Origin: DASPGQ01 sp035457705
Lineage (GTDB): Bacteria > Acidobacteriota > Vicinamibacteria > Marinacidobacterales > SMYC01
Reading direction: 5' to 3'
Assembly (NCBI GenBank): GCA_035457705.1
Contig: DATIBD010000002.1
Location: 1-64,000 of the forward strand
DNA length: 64,000 bases
The position numbers and the translations under genes were made by a program. Under the pieces are notes generated by a model. That model did not search any database. It had not been told where the DNA came from and saw only the letters and a program-made list of their open reading frames with translations. Below, in pieces: positions 14,996-23,482 of the stretch; within the stretch, counting starts at the first letter, position 1, and each line of letters starts with the position of its first letter.

Positions 14996-17900
14996 TTATA
15001 CCGCGCTCTCGGCGACGCCGCCGGACCGCTCCTTCGCGCGCCGCTTTTCTGGCAGCCTCGCGAGGGCGCTCGAGAGCGAATCGAGGCTGTGATAGGTAAC
15101 GGGAACGACGACGAGCGTCAGAACGGTGGCAACCGTCAGCCCGAAGATGACGGCGACGCCCATTGGACCCCACCATTGCGAGCTCTCGCCACCAATCGTC
15201 AGAGTCCCTTTGAAGAAGTCTAAGTTGATCCCCAGAGTCAGGGGTACGAGGCCGAGAACCGTCGTTACCGCGGTGAGAAGAACGGGGCGGAGCCGGATCA
15301 TTCCCGCCCGGATGACGGCCTCGGTCTTTTCCACGCCAGCGGCGCGGAGCTGCTGGATGAAATCGCAGAGGACGATGGCGTTGTTGACGACGATTCCCGC
15401 CAAGGAGATAACGCCGATGCCGGTCATGATGATCCCGAAAGGCGTCGCGGTGACGATGAGACCCCACAGAACGCCGATCAGGGAAAGCACGACCGAGACC
15501 ATGATCGTGAACGGAAGCACCAGCGAGTCGAACTGCGTCACCAGCACGAGCACGATGAGGAGGATCGCGATCACGAAGGCGCGCTGCAGAAACGCCTGCG
15601 ATTCCGCTTCCTCCTGGTTCGATCCCGCGAAAGTCCAGCGGTAGCCCGGCGGAAACTCTATCCCTTGGAGTCTCTCGGCGACCTCCTGTCGGACGGAGTC
15701 ATCCGTCCTTCCCTGGGCACGAACCACGTCACCGTCCACCGTCACCACTCGCTTCAAATCGACGCGCTGGATCGCGGCGGGACCGACGCCGGGCTCGAGT
15801 CGCACGACGGCGCGCAGTGGGATGGGAATGCCGTCCTCATCGGGCACAGTGAGATTAGAGACGTCGTCCAGCGACTGGCGGGCCTCGGGAGCGAGCCGCA
15901 CGACGATGTCGTACTCGTCCTCGCCGATTCGATACTTGGACGCGTCGGTGCCGCGGACGGCGGTTTGCACCGTGGTGGCGATGTCCTCCGTGTTTACGCC
16001 GGCAAGCATCGCCTCGATTCGGTTCACGTGCACGCGGAGCTCCGGCTTCCCGCGGTCCAGATCATCGTCGAGGTTCACCAGGCCCGCCACGCCGCGAATG
16101 CGCTCCTTGATGTCCTGGGCCAACCGGGCCAGGACGCGGAAGTCGTCGCCGATGACCCTGATGGTGACCGGTTTGCCCACCTGGGGGCCCTCAGCTGGCT
16201 TGTCGACCTTGATCTCGGCGCCGGCCAGGTTCGAGACGGATTCACGCACCTCGTTCAAAGTAACGAAGGAGCTCTGCTGGCGGAACTCCCGATCCAAAAG
16301 GTCGAGAGTGATTCGACTGGTATTCGAGATCCCGCCGCTTCCGCCGCCGAAAGCGTCACCCCCCTCGATGCTGATGCCCTTGGATCCCACGTTGGCCACC
16401 AAGTGGACCGCATCTTTGGTGTCCATCGTGCGCGACTCGATCTCGCGAACGATCGCGTTGGAGGTTTCGAGCGTGGCCCCACTGGGGGCTTCGACGTCCA
16501 CCAGGATCTGCCTCGGCTCGATCTCGGGAAAGAACTCGACCCCCTGTCCCAGCACGCCATAGGCGGCGAACGTGAACGCCAGCAGAGCGCCCATCACCCA
16601 GATCGTTCCCGAGCGCCGATCGGTGACGTAGGGAGGAAGAGACCTCGCCGCGCGTCGCGCCAGGCTCCAGAGGAGCCAGATGATTCCCTGGAGCAGGAAG
16701 AACCCCGCGCCCAACGCCATGAGCGCGCCGATAACGAGGAAGACCGTCGGATTCTGGGTCTCCACGAGCATCGCTCCCAGCGCCAGGAACGTACCTAGGA
16801 GCGCAAACGAAACGAATGCGAGCGGAAGCGTCCAGTTACGAAGAAACCAGCCTCGCGACCCTTCGTCGGATGCGGGCTCGAGCAGCCAGGTGAGAAGGCG
16901 ATGGTAGCGCGCCATGAAAGCGCCTTCCCTCCGAGTCTTGGTCGAGACCTGTCGCTTGGGATCGGGCATGAAATAGGCGCAAAGCGTTGGATTGAACACG
17001 AAGGCGACCACGAGCGAAGCCGTGAGCCCGATCATCAGCGTAATAGGAAGGTAAGACATGAAGTCGCCGATGATGCCAGGCCAGATCAGCATCGGAGCGA
17101 AGGCGCACAGCGTCGTGATCGTCGAAGCGATCACCGCCGTGGCAACCTCCCGAGTACCTCGGGAGGCCGCGCGAATTCCGTCCTCTCCTTCCTCGCGGTG
17201 CCGATAGATGTTCTCGACGATCACGATGGCATTGTCGACGAGCATTCCCAGAACCAGAATCAAGCTGAAGAGAACGATCATGTTCAGCGTGTGGCCGAGG
17301 GCTTGCACCACGACGAAGGAGACCAGCATCGACAAGGGGATAGCGATGGCGACGAAAGCCGAGTTGCGGAAACCCAGAAACGCCATGAGAACGGCGATGA
17401 CGAGTATCAATCCGGAGATGATGTTGTTCTCGAGCTCTTCGACCATTTGCCGGATCTGTTTCGACTGGTCTCCCAGGATGGTGACGACGGTTCCCGCCGG
17501 GAAGGTCCCCTCCAGACGCTGCAGCTCTGCCTTGACCTCATCGGCAACTGCGATCAGGTTCACGCCAGTGCGCTTCTCGACCGTGAGCGTCACCGATGCG
17601 TCTTGATCCACCCGGGACAACGTGCTCTCTTCCTCGAAGCCGTACTCGACGCGCGCGAGGTCGCGCACGTAGATGGGTTGTCCATCCCGGACCTCGAGGA
17701 CGAAGTCCTCGATCTCCTTCGGGTCTTCCACCTCGGCGGGTAGTCGCACCAGATACTTGAGCCCCCCAACCTCCACCTCGCCCCCGGGAACGTTGAGGTT
17801 CTCCCGCGCGACCGAGAAGACGACGTCGGAGAGACTCAGCTCGTAGAAGTCGAGCCGCCTCGGATCGACGTAGACGTGCACTTCGCGGTTTTTTCCACCG

Positions 17901-18424
17901 ATGATCTGAACGCGATTGACGCCCGGGATCGCTTCGAGGTCATCCTTCAAATCCTTGGCGATATCGGTGAGGCGCACCAGCCCCACCTGGCCCGAAAGGC
18001 CCACGATCAGGATCGGTATCTGCGATACATCCACGTCCTGGATACGCGGATCCTCGGCTTCGGGGGGAAGGTCCGGCTTCGCCAGGTCCACCTTCTCCCG
18101 CACTTTCTGAATCGCGGTATCGACATTGACCTCGGGATTGAACTCGACCTGAATCGTCGAGATCCCCTCGGCGCTCGTGGAGCGGATCTCCTTGATGCCC
18201 GAGATCGCCTTGATCTCCGTTTCGATGGGCCGGGTGATCAAGGCCTCGATGTCCGCCGGGCTCACCCCAGGGTAGATCGTATAGACGAAAATGAGGGGGA
18301 TCTGGACCTCGGGGAAGGACTCACGGGGGAGAGAAACGTACGAGATCACTCCGGCGACGGCAATGAGGACGGTCAGGACGTAGACCGTCAACCGATGATG
18401 GATGCTGTAATCGGTCAAGCGCAT
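14996..18424 (-). CDS. RND-family efflux pump inner-membrane transporter (HAE type)
   Basis: 1,142 residues, slightly longer than AcrB (1,049). It starts MRLTDYSIHHRLTVYVLTVL with the first membrane helix. Two large periplasmic loops (about 35-340 and 580-880) alternate with membrane bundles. TM4 carries GMLVDNAIVIVENIYRHREE, keeping one of the two proton-relay Asp residues of AcrB with Asn at the other. Loop motifs such as GVNRVQIIGGKNREVHVYVD are typical of RND pumps. The ATG at 18424 overlaps the stop of the membrane-fusion gene (TGATG); the apparent longer frame upstream is antisense noise. With the fusion protein and TolC-like channel it should form a tripartite exporter. Substrate unknown. 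Confidence 0.92.
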   Translation of the reverse strand: MRLTDYSIHHRLTVYVLTVLIAVAGVISYVSLPRESFPEVQIPLIFVYTIYPGVSPADIEALITRPIETEIKAISGIKEIRSTSAEGISTIQVEFNPEVNVDTAIQKVREKVDLAKPDLPPEAEDPRIQDVDVSQIPILIVGLSGQVGLVRLTDIAKDLKDDLEAIPGVNRVQIIGGKNREVHVYVDPRRLDFYELSLSDVVFSVARENLNVPGGEVEVGGLKYLVRLPAEVEDPKEIEDFVLEVRDGQPIYVRDLARVEYGFEEESTLSRVDQDASVTLTVEKRTGVNLIAVADEVKAELQRLEGTFPAGTVVTILGDQSKQIRQMVEELENNIISGLILVIAVLMAFLGFRNSAFVAIAIPLSMLVSFVVVQALGHTLNMIVLFSLILVLGMLVDNAIVIVENIYRHREEGEDGIRAASRGTREVATAVIASTITTLCAFAPMLIWPGIIGDFMSYLPITLMIGLTASLVVAFVFNPTLCAYFMPDPKRQVSTKTRREGAFMARYHRLLTWLLEPASDEGSRGWFLRNWTLPLAFVSFALLGTFLALGAMLVETQNPTVFLVIGALMALGAGFFLLQGIIWLLWSLARRAARSLPPYVTDRRSGTIWVMGALLAFTFAAYGVLGQGVEFFPEIEPRQILVDVEAPSGATLETSNAIVREIESRTMDTKDAVHLVANVGSKGISIEGGDAFGGGSGGISNTSRITLDLLDREFRQQSSFVTLNEVRESVSNLAGAEIKVDKPAEGPQVGKPVTIRVIGDDFRVLARLAQDIKERIRGVAGLVNLDDDLDRGKPELRVHVNRIEAMLAGVNTEDIATTVQTAVRGTDASKYRIGEDEYDIVVRLAPEARQSLDDVSNLTVPDEDGIPIPLRAVVRLEPGVGPAAIQRVDLKRVVTVDGDVVRAQGRTDDSVRQEVAERLQGIEFPPGYRWTFAGSNQEEAESQAFLQRAFVIAILLIVLVLVTQFDSLVLPFTIMVSVVLSLIGVLWGLIVTATPFGIIMTGIGVISLAGIVVNNAIVLCDFIQQLRAAGVEKTEAVIRAGMIRLRPVLLTAVTTVLGLVPLTLGINLDFFKGTLTIGGESSQWWGPMGVAVIFGLTVATVLTLVVVPVTYHSLDSLSSALARLPEKRRAKERSGGVAESAV

Positions 18425-19482
18425 CAGAGCTCTCCCCCGTCCACGACCCGGATTCGCTGACCGTCGATGAGATTGCGGTGGCCTTTTACGATGAGCTCTT
18501 CGCCCACCGAAAGTCCTTCGACGACGACGATCTTCCCCGATTCGCTCGGGCCGGTCGTGACCTTGCACTCGCGGGCGCGATCGCCATCCAAAACGAAAGC
18601 CACACTGCCCTCGTCGCGCTCGAGAACGGCGTCGCGGGGGACGACGATAGCGTCCTCGAAGACGCGGCGGACGAGAGACAGGCGTACGATCATGCCCGGC
18701 CTGAGCTCCGAGGTCTTGTTGTCGACCTCGACCTCGACGGGGAAGGTTCGATTCTGCCCCGTTGCCGCAGACCCGAGGAAGAAAATCCGCCCCCGGAACT
18801 CCCGGCCAGGGTAGGCGTCGATCTCGATGGCGGTGTCGCTTCCGATGGAGAAATAGACGATGTCGTTCTCGGGAATGCCGGCGACGGCCTTGAGCTTGTC
18901 GACCTGGTGTAAGACGGTGATGCGGGAACCGGGAGCGATGACCTCGCCCGGCTCGACTTCCCGACTCACCGCGACACCGGACACCGGGGCTCGAATGATC
19001 GAGCGCTCGACTCGAAGCTTCGCCTGCGCGACGCGCGCCTCGGCGCGCTTGAACAAAGAGGTCGCCTCGATGAGGTCCTGTCGCGGCACGGCCTGACGGC
19101 TGAAAAGCTCGGTCGTCTTGTTGAAATCGGCTTCGGCAGCTTGGAACTCGGCATCGGCCTCGGTCAGGGCGGCTTCGAGAAGATCGGTTCCTACACGAGC
19201 AAGCACCTGTCCTTCTCTTACTCTGCGCCCCTTCTCGAACTCCACTTGCTTGACCGTGCCCCCGAGCTCGGTCGAGACCTCGACCTCGACCCAGGGCTCG
19301 AACCGTCCGGCCAGATGAAGCCTGTCCTCGAGCGCGCTCGCCGCGAGCTTCGTGACTTGCACGTTGATCGGAGGCGGCTCGGGCGTTTCGGCGCTGACGG
19401 GCTCGACCGGCGCCTCGTTGGCGCAACCCGACAGGATGGCGGTGAAAAACACGAGAACAAAAGCCTGGTGTCGTGCGGTCAC
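18424..19482 (-). CDS. RND efflux membrane-fusion lipoprotein
   Basis: 352 residues. The N-terminus is a lipoprotein signal with lipobox LSGC (Cys about 20). A barrel-sandwich/lipoyl hybrid part (GTVKQVEFEKGRRVREGQVL), a helical hairpin (about 100-160) and a beta-barrel (RIFFLGSAATGQNRTFPVEV) follow, the HlyD/AcrA layout. It bridges the RND transporter and the outer-membrane channel. Its ATG overlaps the tolC-like stop by 4 nt and its stop overlaps the RND start by one. Confidence 0.9.
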   Translation of the reverse strand: MTARHQAFVLVFFTAILSGCANEAPVEPVSAETPEPPPINVQVTKLAASALEDRLHLAGRFEPWVEVEVSTELGGTVKQVEFEKGRRVREGQVLARVGTDLLEAALTEADAEFQAAEADFNKTTELFSRQAVPRQDLIEATSLFKRAEARVAQAKLRVERSIIRAPVSGVAVSREVEPGEVIAPGSRITVLHQVDKLKAVAGIPENDIVYFSIGSDTAIEIDAYPGREFRGRIFFLGSAATGQNRTFPVEVEVDNKTSELRPGMIVRLSLVRRVFEDAIVVPRDAVLERDEGSVAFVLDGDRARECKVTTGPSESGKIVVVEGLSVGEELIVKGHRNLIDGQRIRVVDGGEL

Positions 19483-20900
19483 GGAGCCCTTTCTGCCGAG
19501 GCGACGCTTGCCGGAGCTTCGATCACAGAGTGGGGCGAATCGGCGCGGAACCCGACGAGGTACTTCATTTCGGCGAGCGCAACGAGGGCGTCATGGGAAG
19601 CGGTCATCTGGTTCAGCTCCGCTTGTCGCAACGCCAGCGTGGACTGGATGACGTCGAGCGTCGTCGCCGCACCCCATTTCAACGATTCTTCCGCCACCCT
19701 TTCGGCCTCGCGCGCCCCTTCCACGGCAAGCGTCGTCACCTCCAACGCCTCGAGCGCTCGAAGCCACGTTCCGTAGGCTTCCTTCAACTGCACCGAAAGC
19801 TCATTGCGAAAGGCGTGCTCGTCGTACTCGTTCTGGGTAATCTGCGAGCGCAAGGCGCCGACCTGCGAGCGGGTGCGAAAGCCGTCGAAGAGCTTCCAGT
19901 CCATGGAGACCCCGACGACCCAGGTGTGCAGGGCTAGATTGGTCACGTTTTGATTGGCAAACGTGTTCACCCCAAAACCGGCATTCGCCCTGATTTGCGG
20001 CTTCAGCTCGGAACGGGTCACGCCGATGCGAGAATCGAGCACTTGCCGGTCGACCGCGAAACGCCTGAGCTCGGGTCGGCGCTCGCCGGCAAGTTCCAGG
20101 AGTGCCTCGGGCCGAAGGATGGTAGGAACGGGATCGCCCAGGAGGAGCTCGGCCATGATCTCGAACGGCGCGTCAACGGGCCGCCCCAGTGTGTTGTTGA
20201 CCGAAGCTTCGGCGATTTGAAGGTTGTTCTCCGCCGCCAGGATCTCCGGTGTTAGATTGGCGAGGGTAACGCGAGCGCGGAGCGCATCGAGCCGGGTCGC
20301 ATCGCCGAGCTCGAATCGGGCCTCGACCTGCGCGAGCTGACGTTCCCGGGACGCCCGCTCGGTCTCGAGGACGGCCAGGCTCTGCTGGGCGAGAAGAAAC
20401 CCGTAGCAGGCGCGTACGACGTCGTAGGAGATTCGGTTTTCGACCCCGGTCACGTCGAGGTTGACACCGGTCCGTTCCTGCTTTGCCGCATTCATCGCGT
20501 TGGACACGCGGCCGAACGTGTACACGGGCTGGGATACCTCGAAATTCCAGATGTAGTTCGTAAAAAAGAACGAGTCGAGTGCTTCGGCGGGAATCGGTTC
20601 GGGACCCTCGAGGAGTCTGGCGAAGAAAGGGCTGTTGCGAAGGCCAGGGTCCCGGTTTTGCCGGTAGCCCAGAGCGAGATTGAGCTCGGGTAACGCCTCG
20701 GCCCTCGCTTCGCTGACCAACGAGGAGAATTCTTCCGTCTTCTCCCGTTCGCCGAGAACCTCCGGATTCAAGGCTAGCGCGACTTCGACCGCCTGAGGGA
20801 GCGTGAAGCGCAGGAGCTCCTCTTGCGAGTCGTCGCCCGGGGACGAGGAGGCGAGAACCATTGTGAGCGCCGCGGATGCGGCGATTTTCGGGGGTATCAT
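19479..20900 (-). CDS. TolC-family outer-membrane efflux protein
   Basis: 473 residues with signal peptide (MIPPKIAASAALTMVLASSS) and the duplicated outer-membrane efflux domain: LPQAVEVALALNPEVLGERE at the start of the first repeat and long coiled-coil helices such as ERASRERQLAQVEARFELGD and LALRQAELNQMTASHDALVA. It trimerises into a periplasm-spanning channel. Start ATG 20900 overlaps the TetR gene stop (ATGA); the in-frame extension up to 20981 is the TetR gene in another frame. Second gene of the efflux operon. Confidence 0.9.
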   Translation of the reverse strand: MIPPKIAASAALTMVLASSSPGDDSQEELLRFTLPQAVEVALALNPEVLGEREKTEEFSSLVSEARAEALPELNLALGYRQNRDPGLRNSPFFARLLEGPEPIPAEALDSFFFTNYIWNFEVSQPVYTFGRVSNAMNAAKQERTGVNLDVTGVENRISYDVVRACYGFLLAQQSLAVLETERASRERQLAQVEARFELGDATRLDALRARVTLANLTPEILAAENNLQIAEASVNNTLGRPVDAPFEIMAELLLGDPVPTILRPEALLELAGERRPELRRFAVDRQVLDSRIGVTRSELKPQIRANAGFGVNTFANQNVTNLALHTWVVGVSMDWKLFDGFRTRSQVGALRSQITQNEYDEHAFRNELSVQLKEAYGTWLRALEALEVTTLAVEGAREAERVAEESLKWGAATTLDVIQSTLALRQAELNQMTASHDALVALAEMKYLVGFRADSPHSVIEAPASVASAERAP

Positions 20901-21553
20901 GTCGATTCCTTGACCAGCCTGCCCGCTCCGAAAAAGAAATGCTCCAGCGCCATCTCCACGGACACGGGATTGGCCCGGCAAGCACGCTCGGCACGGAAGT
21001 TTCGGATTGCGTGCTCGTGAATGAGGCTTACGAGTTGCTCCACCAAGAAGTTCACGCCGACTCCTGCACGCGGGAGAAACTCCCCGGTGGCGATGCCCCG
21101 TTCGAAAGTGGCCACGATATTCCGGCGGGTCGTCCGGTACATTCTGTCGAGGTCGGGCTCGGGCTGACCTTCCCTCGGACCGTAGAGCATCGAGAGCATG
21201 AACTCGACGGCGGCGGGTGATTCGTGGGTGAGGCGAACGTGGGCGCTCACGATGGACTCGATCGCGCGGTGAAAGGGCTGGGGTTGTTGGAGCGCGCGCT
21301 CGACATTTCGCTCAAAGGAGGCCATCACGATCTCGGCGACGCGGAGAAACAGACCCTCTTTGCTTTCGAAGTAGTAGCTGACCATCGGAGCCGTGACCCT
21401 GGCTTCGGCTGCGATGTTCCGCAGGCTGGTCGCTGCATAGCCCCGGCGACCGAAACTGCGCATCGCGTACTTCAAGATCAGCCTCTCGATCGCCGAAACG
21501 GTATCTCCGTAGGCCGATGGGTCGGCCGCCTCGATTTCTTGCAATAAATTCAT
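20897..21553 (-). CDS. TetR-family repressor, probable local regulator of the efflux operon
   Basis: 218 residues. N-terminal helix-turn-helix AATSLRNIAAEARVTAPMVS then YYFESKEGLFLRVAEI, the TetR signature; C-terminal ligand domain of about 150 residues (PREGQPEPDLDRMYRTTRRN). It is the first gene of the tetR-tolC-MFP-RND unit with a 4-nt overlap to tolC, so it very probably represses its own operon. Start ATG 21553; a TTG nine bases upstream is part of TTGACA and is not preferred. The intergenic DNA upstream (21554-21746) is AT-rich with repeated ACTTA/CTTAAC words that could be operators. Confidence 0.88.
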   Translation of the reverse strand: MNLLQEIEAADPSAYGDTVSAIERLILKYAMRSFGRRGYAATSLRNIAAEARVTAPMVSYYFESKEGLFLRVAEIVMASFERNVERALQQPQPFHRAIESIVSAHVRLTHESPAAVEFMLSMLYGPREGQPEPDLDRMYRTTRRNIVATFERGIATGEFLPRAGVGVNFLVEQLVSLIHEHAIRNFRAERACRANPVSVEMALEHFFFGAGRLVKEST

Positions 21554-21662
21554 TGTTGTCAATTACTTAGCAAGGACTTAACGTATGACTATTAATCTTA
21601 ACAACTGTTCAGCAAGCGCGCAAAAAATCGTTGATCTCCCACGACACCCGTGGTTCGGTTTT

Positions 21663-21690
21663 TTGACACAGGCATTTCTCTGTGTTAGAA
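21663..21690 (+). promoter_or_regulatory. Promoter with embedded inverted repeat before the small HTH gene
   Basis: TTGACA (21663-21668), 16-nt spacer, TTAGAA (21685-21690). The spacer contains the inverted repeat ACACAG-N8-CTGTGT (21666-21685), a likely operator since a bound protein would cover both promoter elements. It could be autoregulation by the 76-residue HTH protein or control by the divergent TetR. Confidence 0.5.
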
Positions 21691-21746
21691 GTTCCTTAAT
21701 CCGAGAATTTTTGCTTCAGGGGTGTTCTCTTCCTCGGGAGGAGCTC

Positions 21747-21977
21747 ATGGCTTTCGTCGATCCGAACGTCCGGAAGAACAGGGACTCGCGGTGGAAGCTG
21801 AAGTTTTTGACCGTGGGTGAGCTCGCTATTCTCCTGAACCTTTCTCAATCCGAAGTGTTTCGATTGGCGCGAACCCGGCGGATACCTCACGTGTTGTTCG
21901 AGGGGAACTTGCGATTTCACCCGGACGATGTCCAGAGGTGGCTGAGGAACGAGCCGACAGCGGGCAAACGGTTGTAG
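21747..21977 (+). CDS. Small helix-turn-helix protein, excisionase/MerR-like
   Basis: 76 residues. LTVGELAILLNLSQSEVFRL followed by ARTRRIPHVLFEGNLRFHPD matches the HTH_17/excisionase pattern: a helix-turn-helix that selects a row, then the wing RIPHV...LRF and a DVQRWL helix. The ATG at 21747 follows GGGAGGAGCTC; the upstream in-frame part is not conserved-looking and lacks a ribosome-binding site. Proteins like this act as excisionases or as small chromosomal regulators; no integrase is nearby, so a regulatory role is more likely. Next downstream are tandem hairpin repeats. Confidence 0.75.
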   Translation: MAFVDPNVRKNRDSRWKLKFLTVGELAILLNLSQSEVFRLARTRRIPHVLFEGNLRFHPDDVQRWLRNEPTAGKRL

Positions 21978-21990
21978 GGCGCGTCTTTCC

Positions 21991-22107
21991 TGCTTCAATG
22001 CCGTGGCGGGACCCGTAAGCGATCGTCCGCCACGGCTCCGCCTGCTTACGGCGCGGCGAGCGCGCCGGGCTCGCGCAGGGTGGACTGAGTTTTTCATCAC
22101 CCTGCTC
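21991..22107 (+). repeat. Dispersed three-hairpin repeat, copy 3 (type A)
   Basis: Starts TGCTTCAATGCCGTGGCGGG, has arms GCCGTGGCGG and CCGCCACGGC around CGTAAGCGATCG, a middle GC-rich hairpin (GCGCGGCGAGCGCGCC) and ends TTTTTCATCACCCTGCT. First of a cluster with a truncated head and a type B copy. Confidence 0.85.
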
Positions 22108-22129
22108 ATGCTCAATGCCGTGGCGGGAA
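22108..22129 (+). repeat. Truncated head of the hairpin repeat
   Basis: TGCTCAATGCCGTGGCGGGA is a second copy of the repeat head immediately after copy 3, followed by about 30 bp of unrelated DNA. It looks like an incomplete duplication or a deletion product. Confidence 0.7.
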
Positions 22130-22159
22130 CTCCCCCCAGTGCGTCGGTCGTCAGCCGCA

Positions 22160-22302
22160 CTAGAGTGCTCAGTGCCGTGGCGGGACCCGCGATCGTCCGG
22201 CCGCCACGGCTCGGCCTTTGCGGCGCTTCGCGCCGATCTCGCCGCAGACGTTTTGGCCACCGCTCGGCAGGCTGGGTCGTACGTTTTTCACCAGCCTGCT
22301 AG
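22160..22302 (+). repeat. Dispersed three-hairpin repeat, copy 4 (type B)
   Basis: Begins CTAGAGTGCTCAGTGCCGTG, contains the type B block GCAGACGTTTTGGCCACCGC and ends CACCAGCCTGCTAG. Same orientation as copies 2, 3 and 5. It ends 49 bp before the radical SAM gene. Confidence 0.85.
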
Positions 22303-22351
22303 AGCTCCGGGTGGAGATACGGAGCGTGGTTCGGGCTAGAATAGGCCCCTC

Positions 22352-23449
22352 ATGAGCCAGGACCCCACGTTCCGCGTTCTCGGCACCGCTCCGCCGGCGA
22401 GAAGCGCACGCTACGAGGCATACCGTCGCGAGTGGGACCGGCGCGGAGATGAACTGGAAGCGGCGGACTATCCGGTGCATGTCGATCTCGAGACCGTCGC
22501 GGTTTGCGATCTCCGCTGCGGCAGCTCGGAGGAAGACCCACAGGGCTTTTGCCAGATCTGGACCCACGAGCATATCCGGAAGCTCGGCTTCGCCGATCAC
22601 ACATATCGGCGCGGTTATATGGATCCGAAACTCTATGCCGAGCTTCTCCGGCAGTGCGCCGAGATTGGCGTCTGCTCGATCAAGCTCAACTACCGAGGCG
22701 AGCCGTCGCTCCATCCCGAGATCGTGGCGTTCGTGCGGAAGGCCAACGATTTCGGATTTCCCGATATTATGATGAACACGAACGGCAACGGCGGCGCCCG
22801 CACCCATCCTGCGCTGTTCGCCGAGCTCGTCGATGCCGGAATCACCGACCTGATGTTCTCCGTCGATGCCTGCGACCGCGACACCTACGCCCGCCAGCGG
22901 GTGGGCGGTGACTGGGACGTCCTTCTGCAGTCGGTCGCCTCCGCGGTCGCTGCGCGCGCCGAGGGCCGCGGCGTTCCCGATTGTCGCATTCGTGCTTCGG
23001 TGGTGCGCACGTGGCTGAACGCTGCCCACGTCGACAGCGGCCGGATGGAGGCCTTCTGGAGGGACGAGATGGGGGTCGACTGGATGTCGGTCAGCGAATG
23101 CTATTTCCCCGCTGGCGCCCTGCATTCCTGGAAGGCGGCCGAGTGGCGAGATCTGTCGTCGGCCGAGTTTCAGTGCCCCGATCCGTTTCGCCGAATGGTG
23201 GTGACCTGGGACGGCAAGCACACGATGCCTTGCTGCCAGGGCTTCACCCTCGAGATCGACGGTGGCCCGGTCGTGTCCGATAGCGCGTCACCGCGAACCA
23301 TCCGTGAGGCCTGGGCGTGTGAGAATTTCGAAAGACTTCGCCGAGCGCATCGAGGGCGCACCTGGGATCGCCCCGGGAAGGAGGGCGAGCCGATCTGCCG
23401 TCATTGCGCGGTGACCCGGAAGCCGACTCCCATCGCGGTCGAAGTGTGA
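22352..23449 (+). CDS. Radical SAM protein with SPASM-like C-terminus and unusual cluster motif
   Basis: 365 residues. The N-terminal block VHVDLETVAVCDLRC is at the place of the radical SAM iron-sulfur loop, but the third cysteine comes ten residues later (CDLRC-GSSEEDPQGF-C) instead of two. The TIM-barrel strands follow: KLNYRGEPSLHPEIV (the GEP-like SAM motif), FPDIMMNTNGNGG, ITDLMFSVDACDRDTYARQR. The C-terminal third has SPASM-like cysteines: FQCPDPFRRMVVTWDGKHTM then PCCQGF, later ICRHC. The SAM fold is therefore intact, while the cluster loop is expanded. No substrate or partner peptide gene is visible. A TAGAAT hexamer ends 9 nt before the ATG, so the mRNA may be leaderless. Confidence 0.82.
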   Translation: MSQDPTFRVLGTAPPARSARYEAYRREWDRRGDELEAADYPVHVDLETVAVCDLRCGSSEEDPQGFCQIWTHEHIRKLGFADHTYRRGYMDPKLYAELLRQCAEIGVCSIKLNYRGEPSLHPEIVAFVRKANDFGFPDIMMNTNGNGGARTHPALFAELVDAGITDLMFSVDACDRDTYARQRVGGDWDVLLQSVASAVAARAEGRGVPDCRIRASVVRTWLNAAHVDSGRMEAFWRDEMGVDWMSVSECYFPAGALHSWKAAEWRDLSSAEFQCPDPFRRMVVTWDGKHTMPCCQGFTLEIDGGPVVSDSASPRTIREAWACENFERLRRAHRGRTWDRPGKEGEPICRHCAVTRKPTPIAVEV

Positions 23450-23482
23450 TGTGCTGAGCGTCCATCGGCTGGATAGCTTGGC

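Noticed and set aside
14628..15467. 279-codon minus-strand frame across SRP RNA, tRNA-Ser and the RND gene end
   Set aside because: Runs through structural RNA genes; not coding.
18425..19426. Extended N-terminus of the RND transporter frame up to 19426
   Set aside because: The extra codons are the membrane-fusion gene read in another frame; the ATG at 18424 fits RND homologues and the TGATG overlap.
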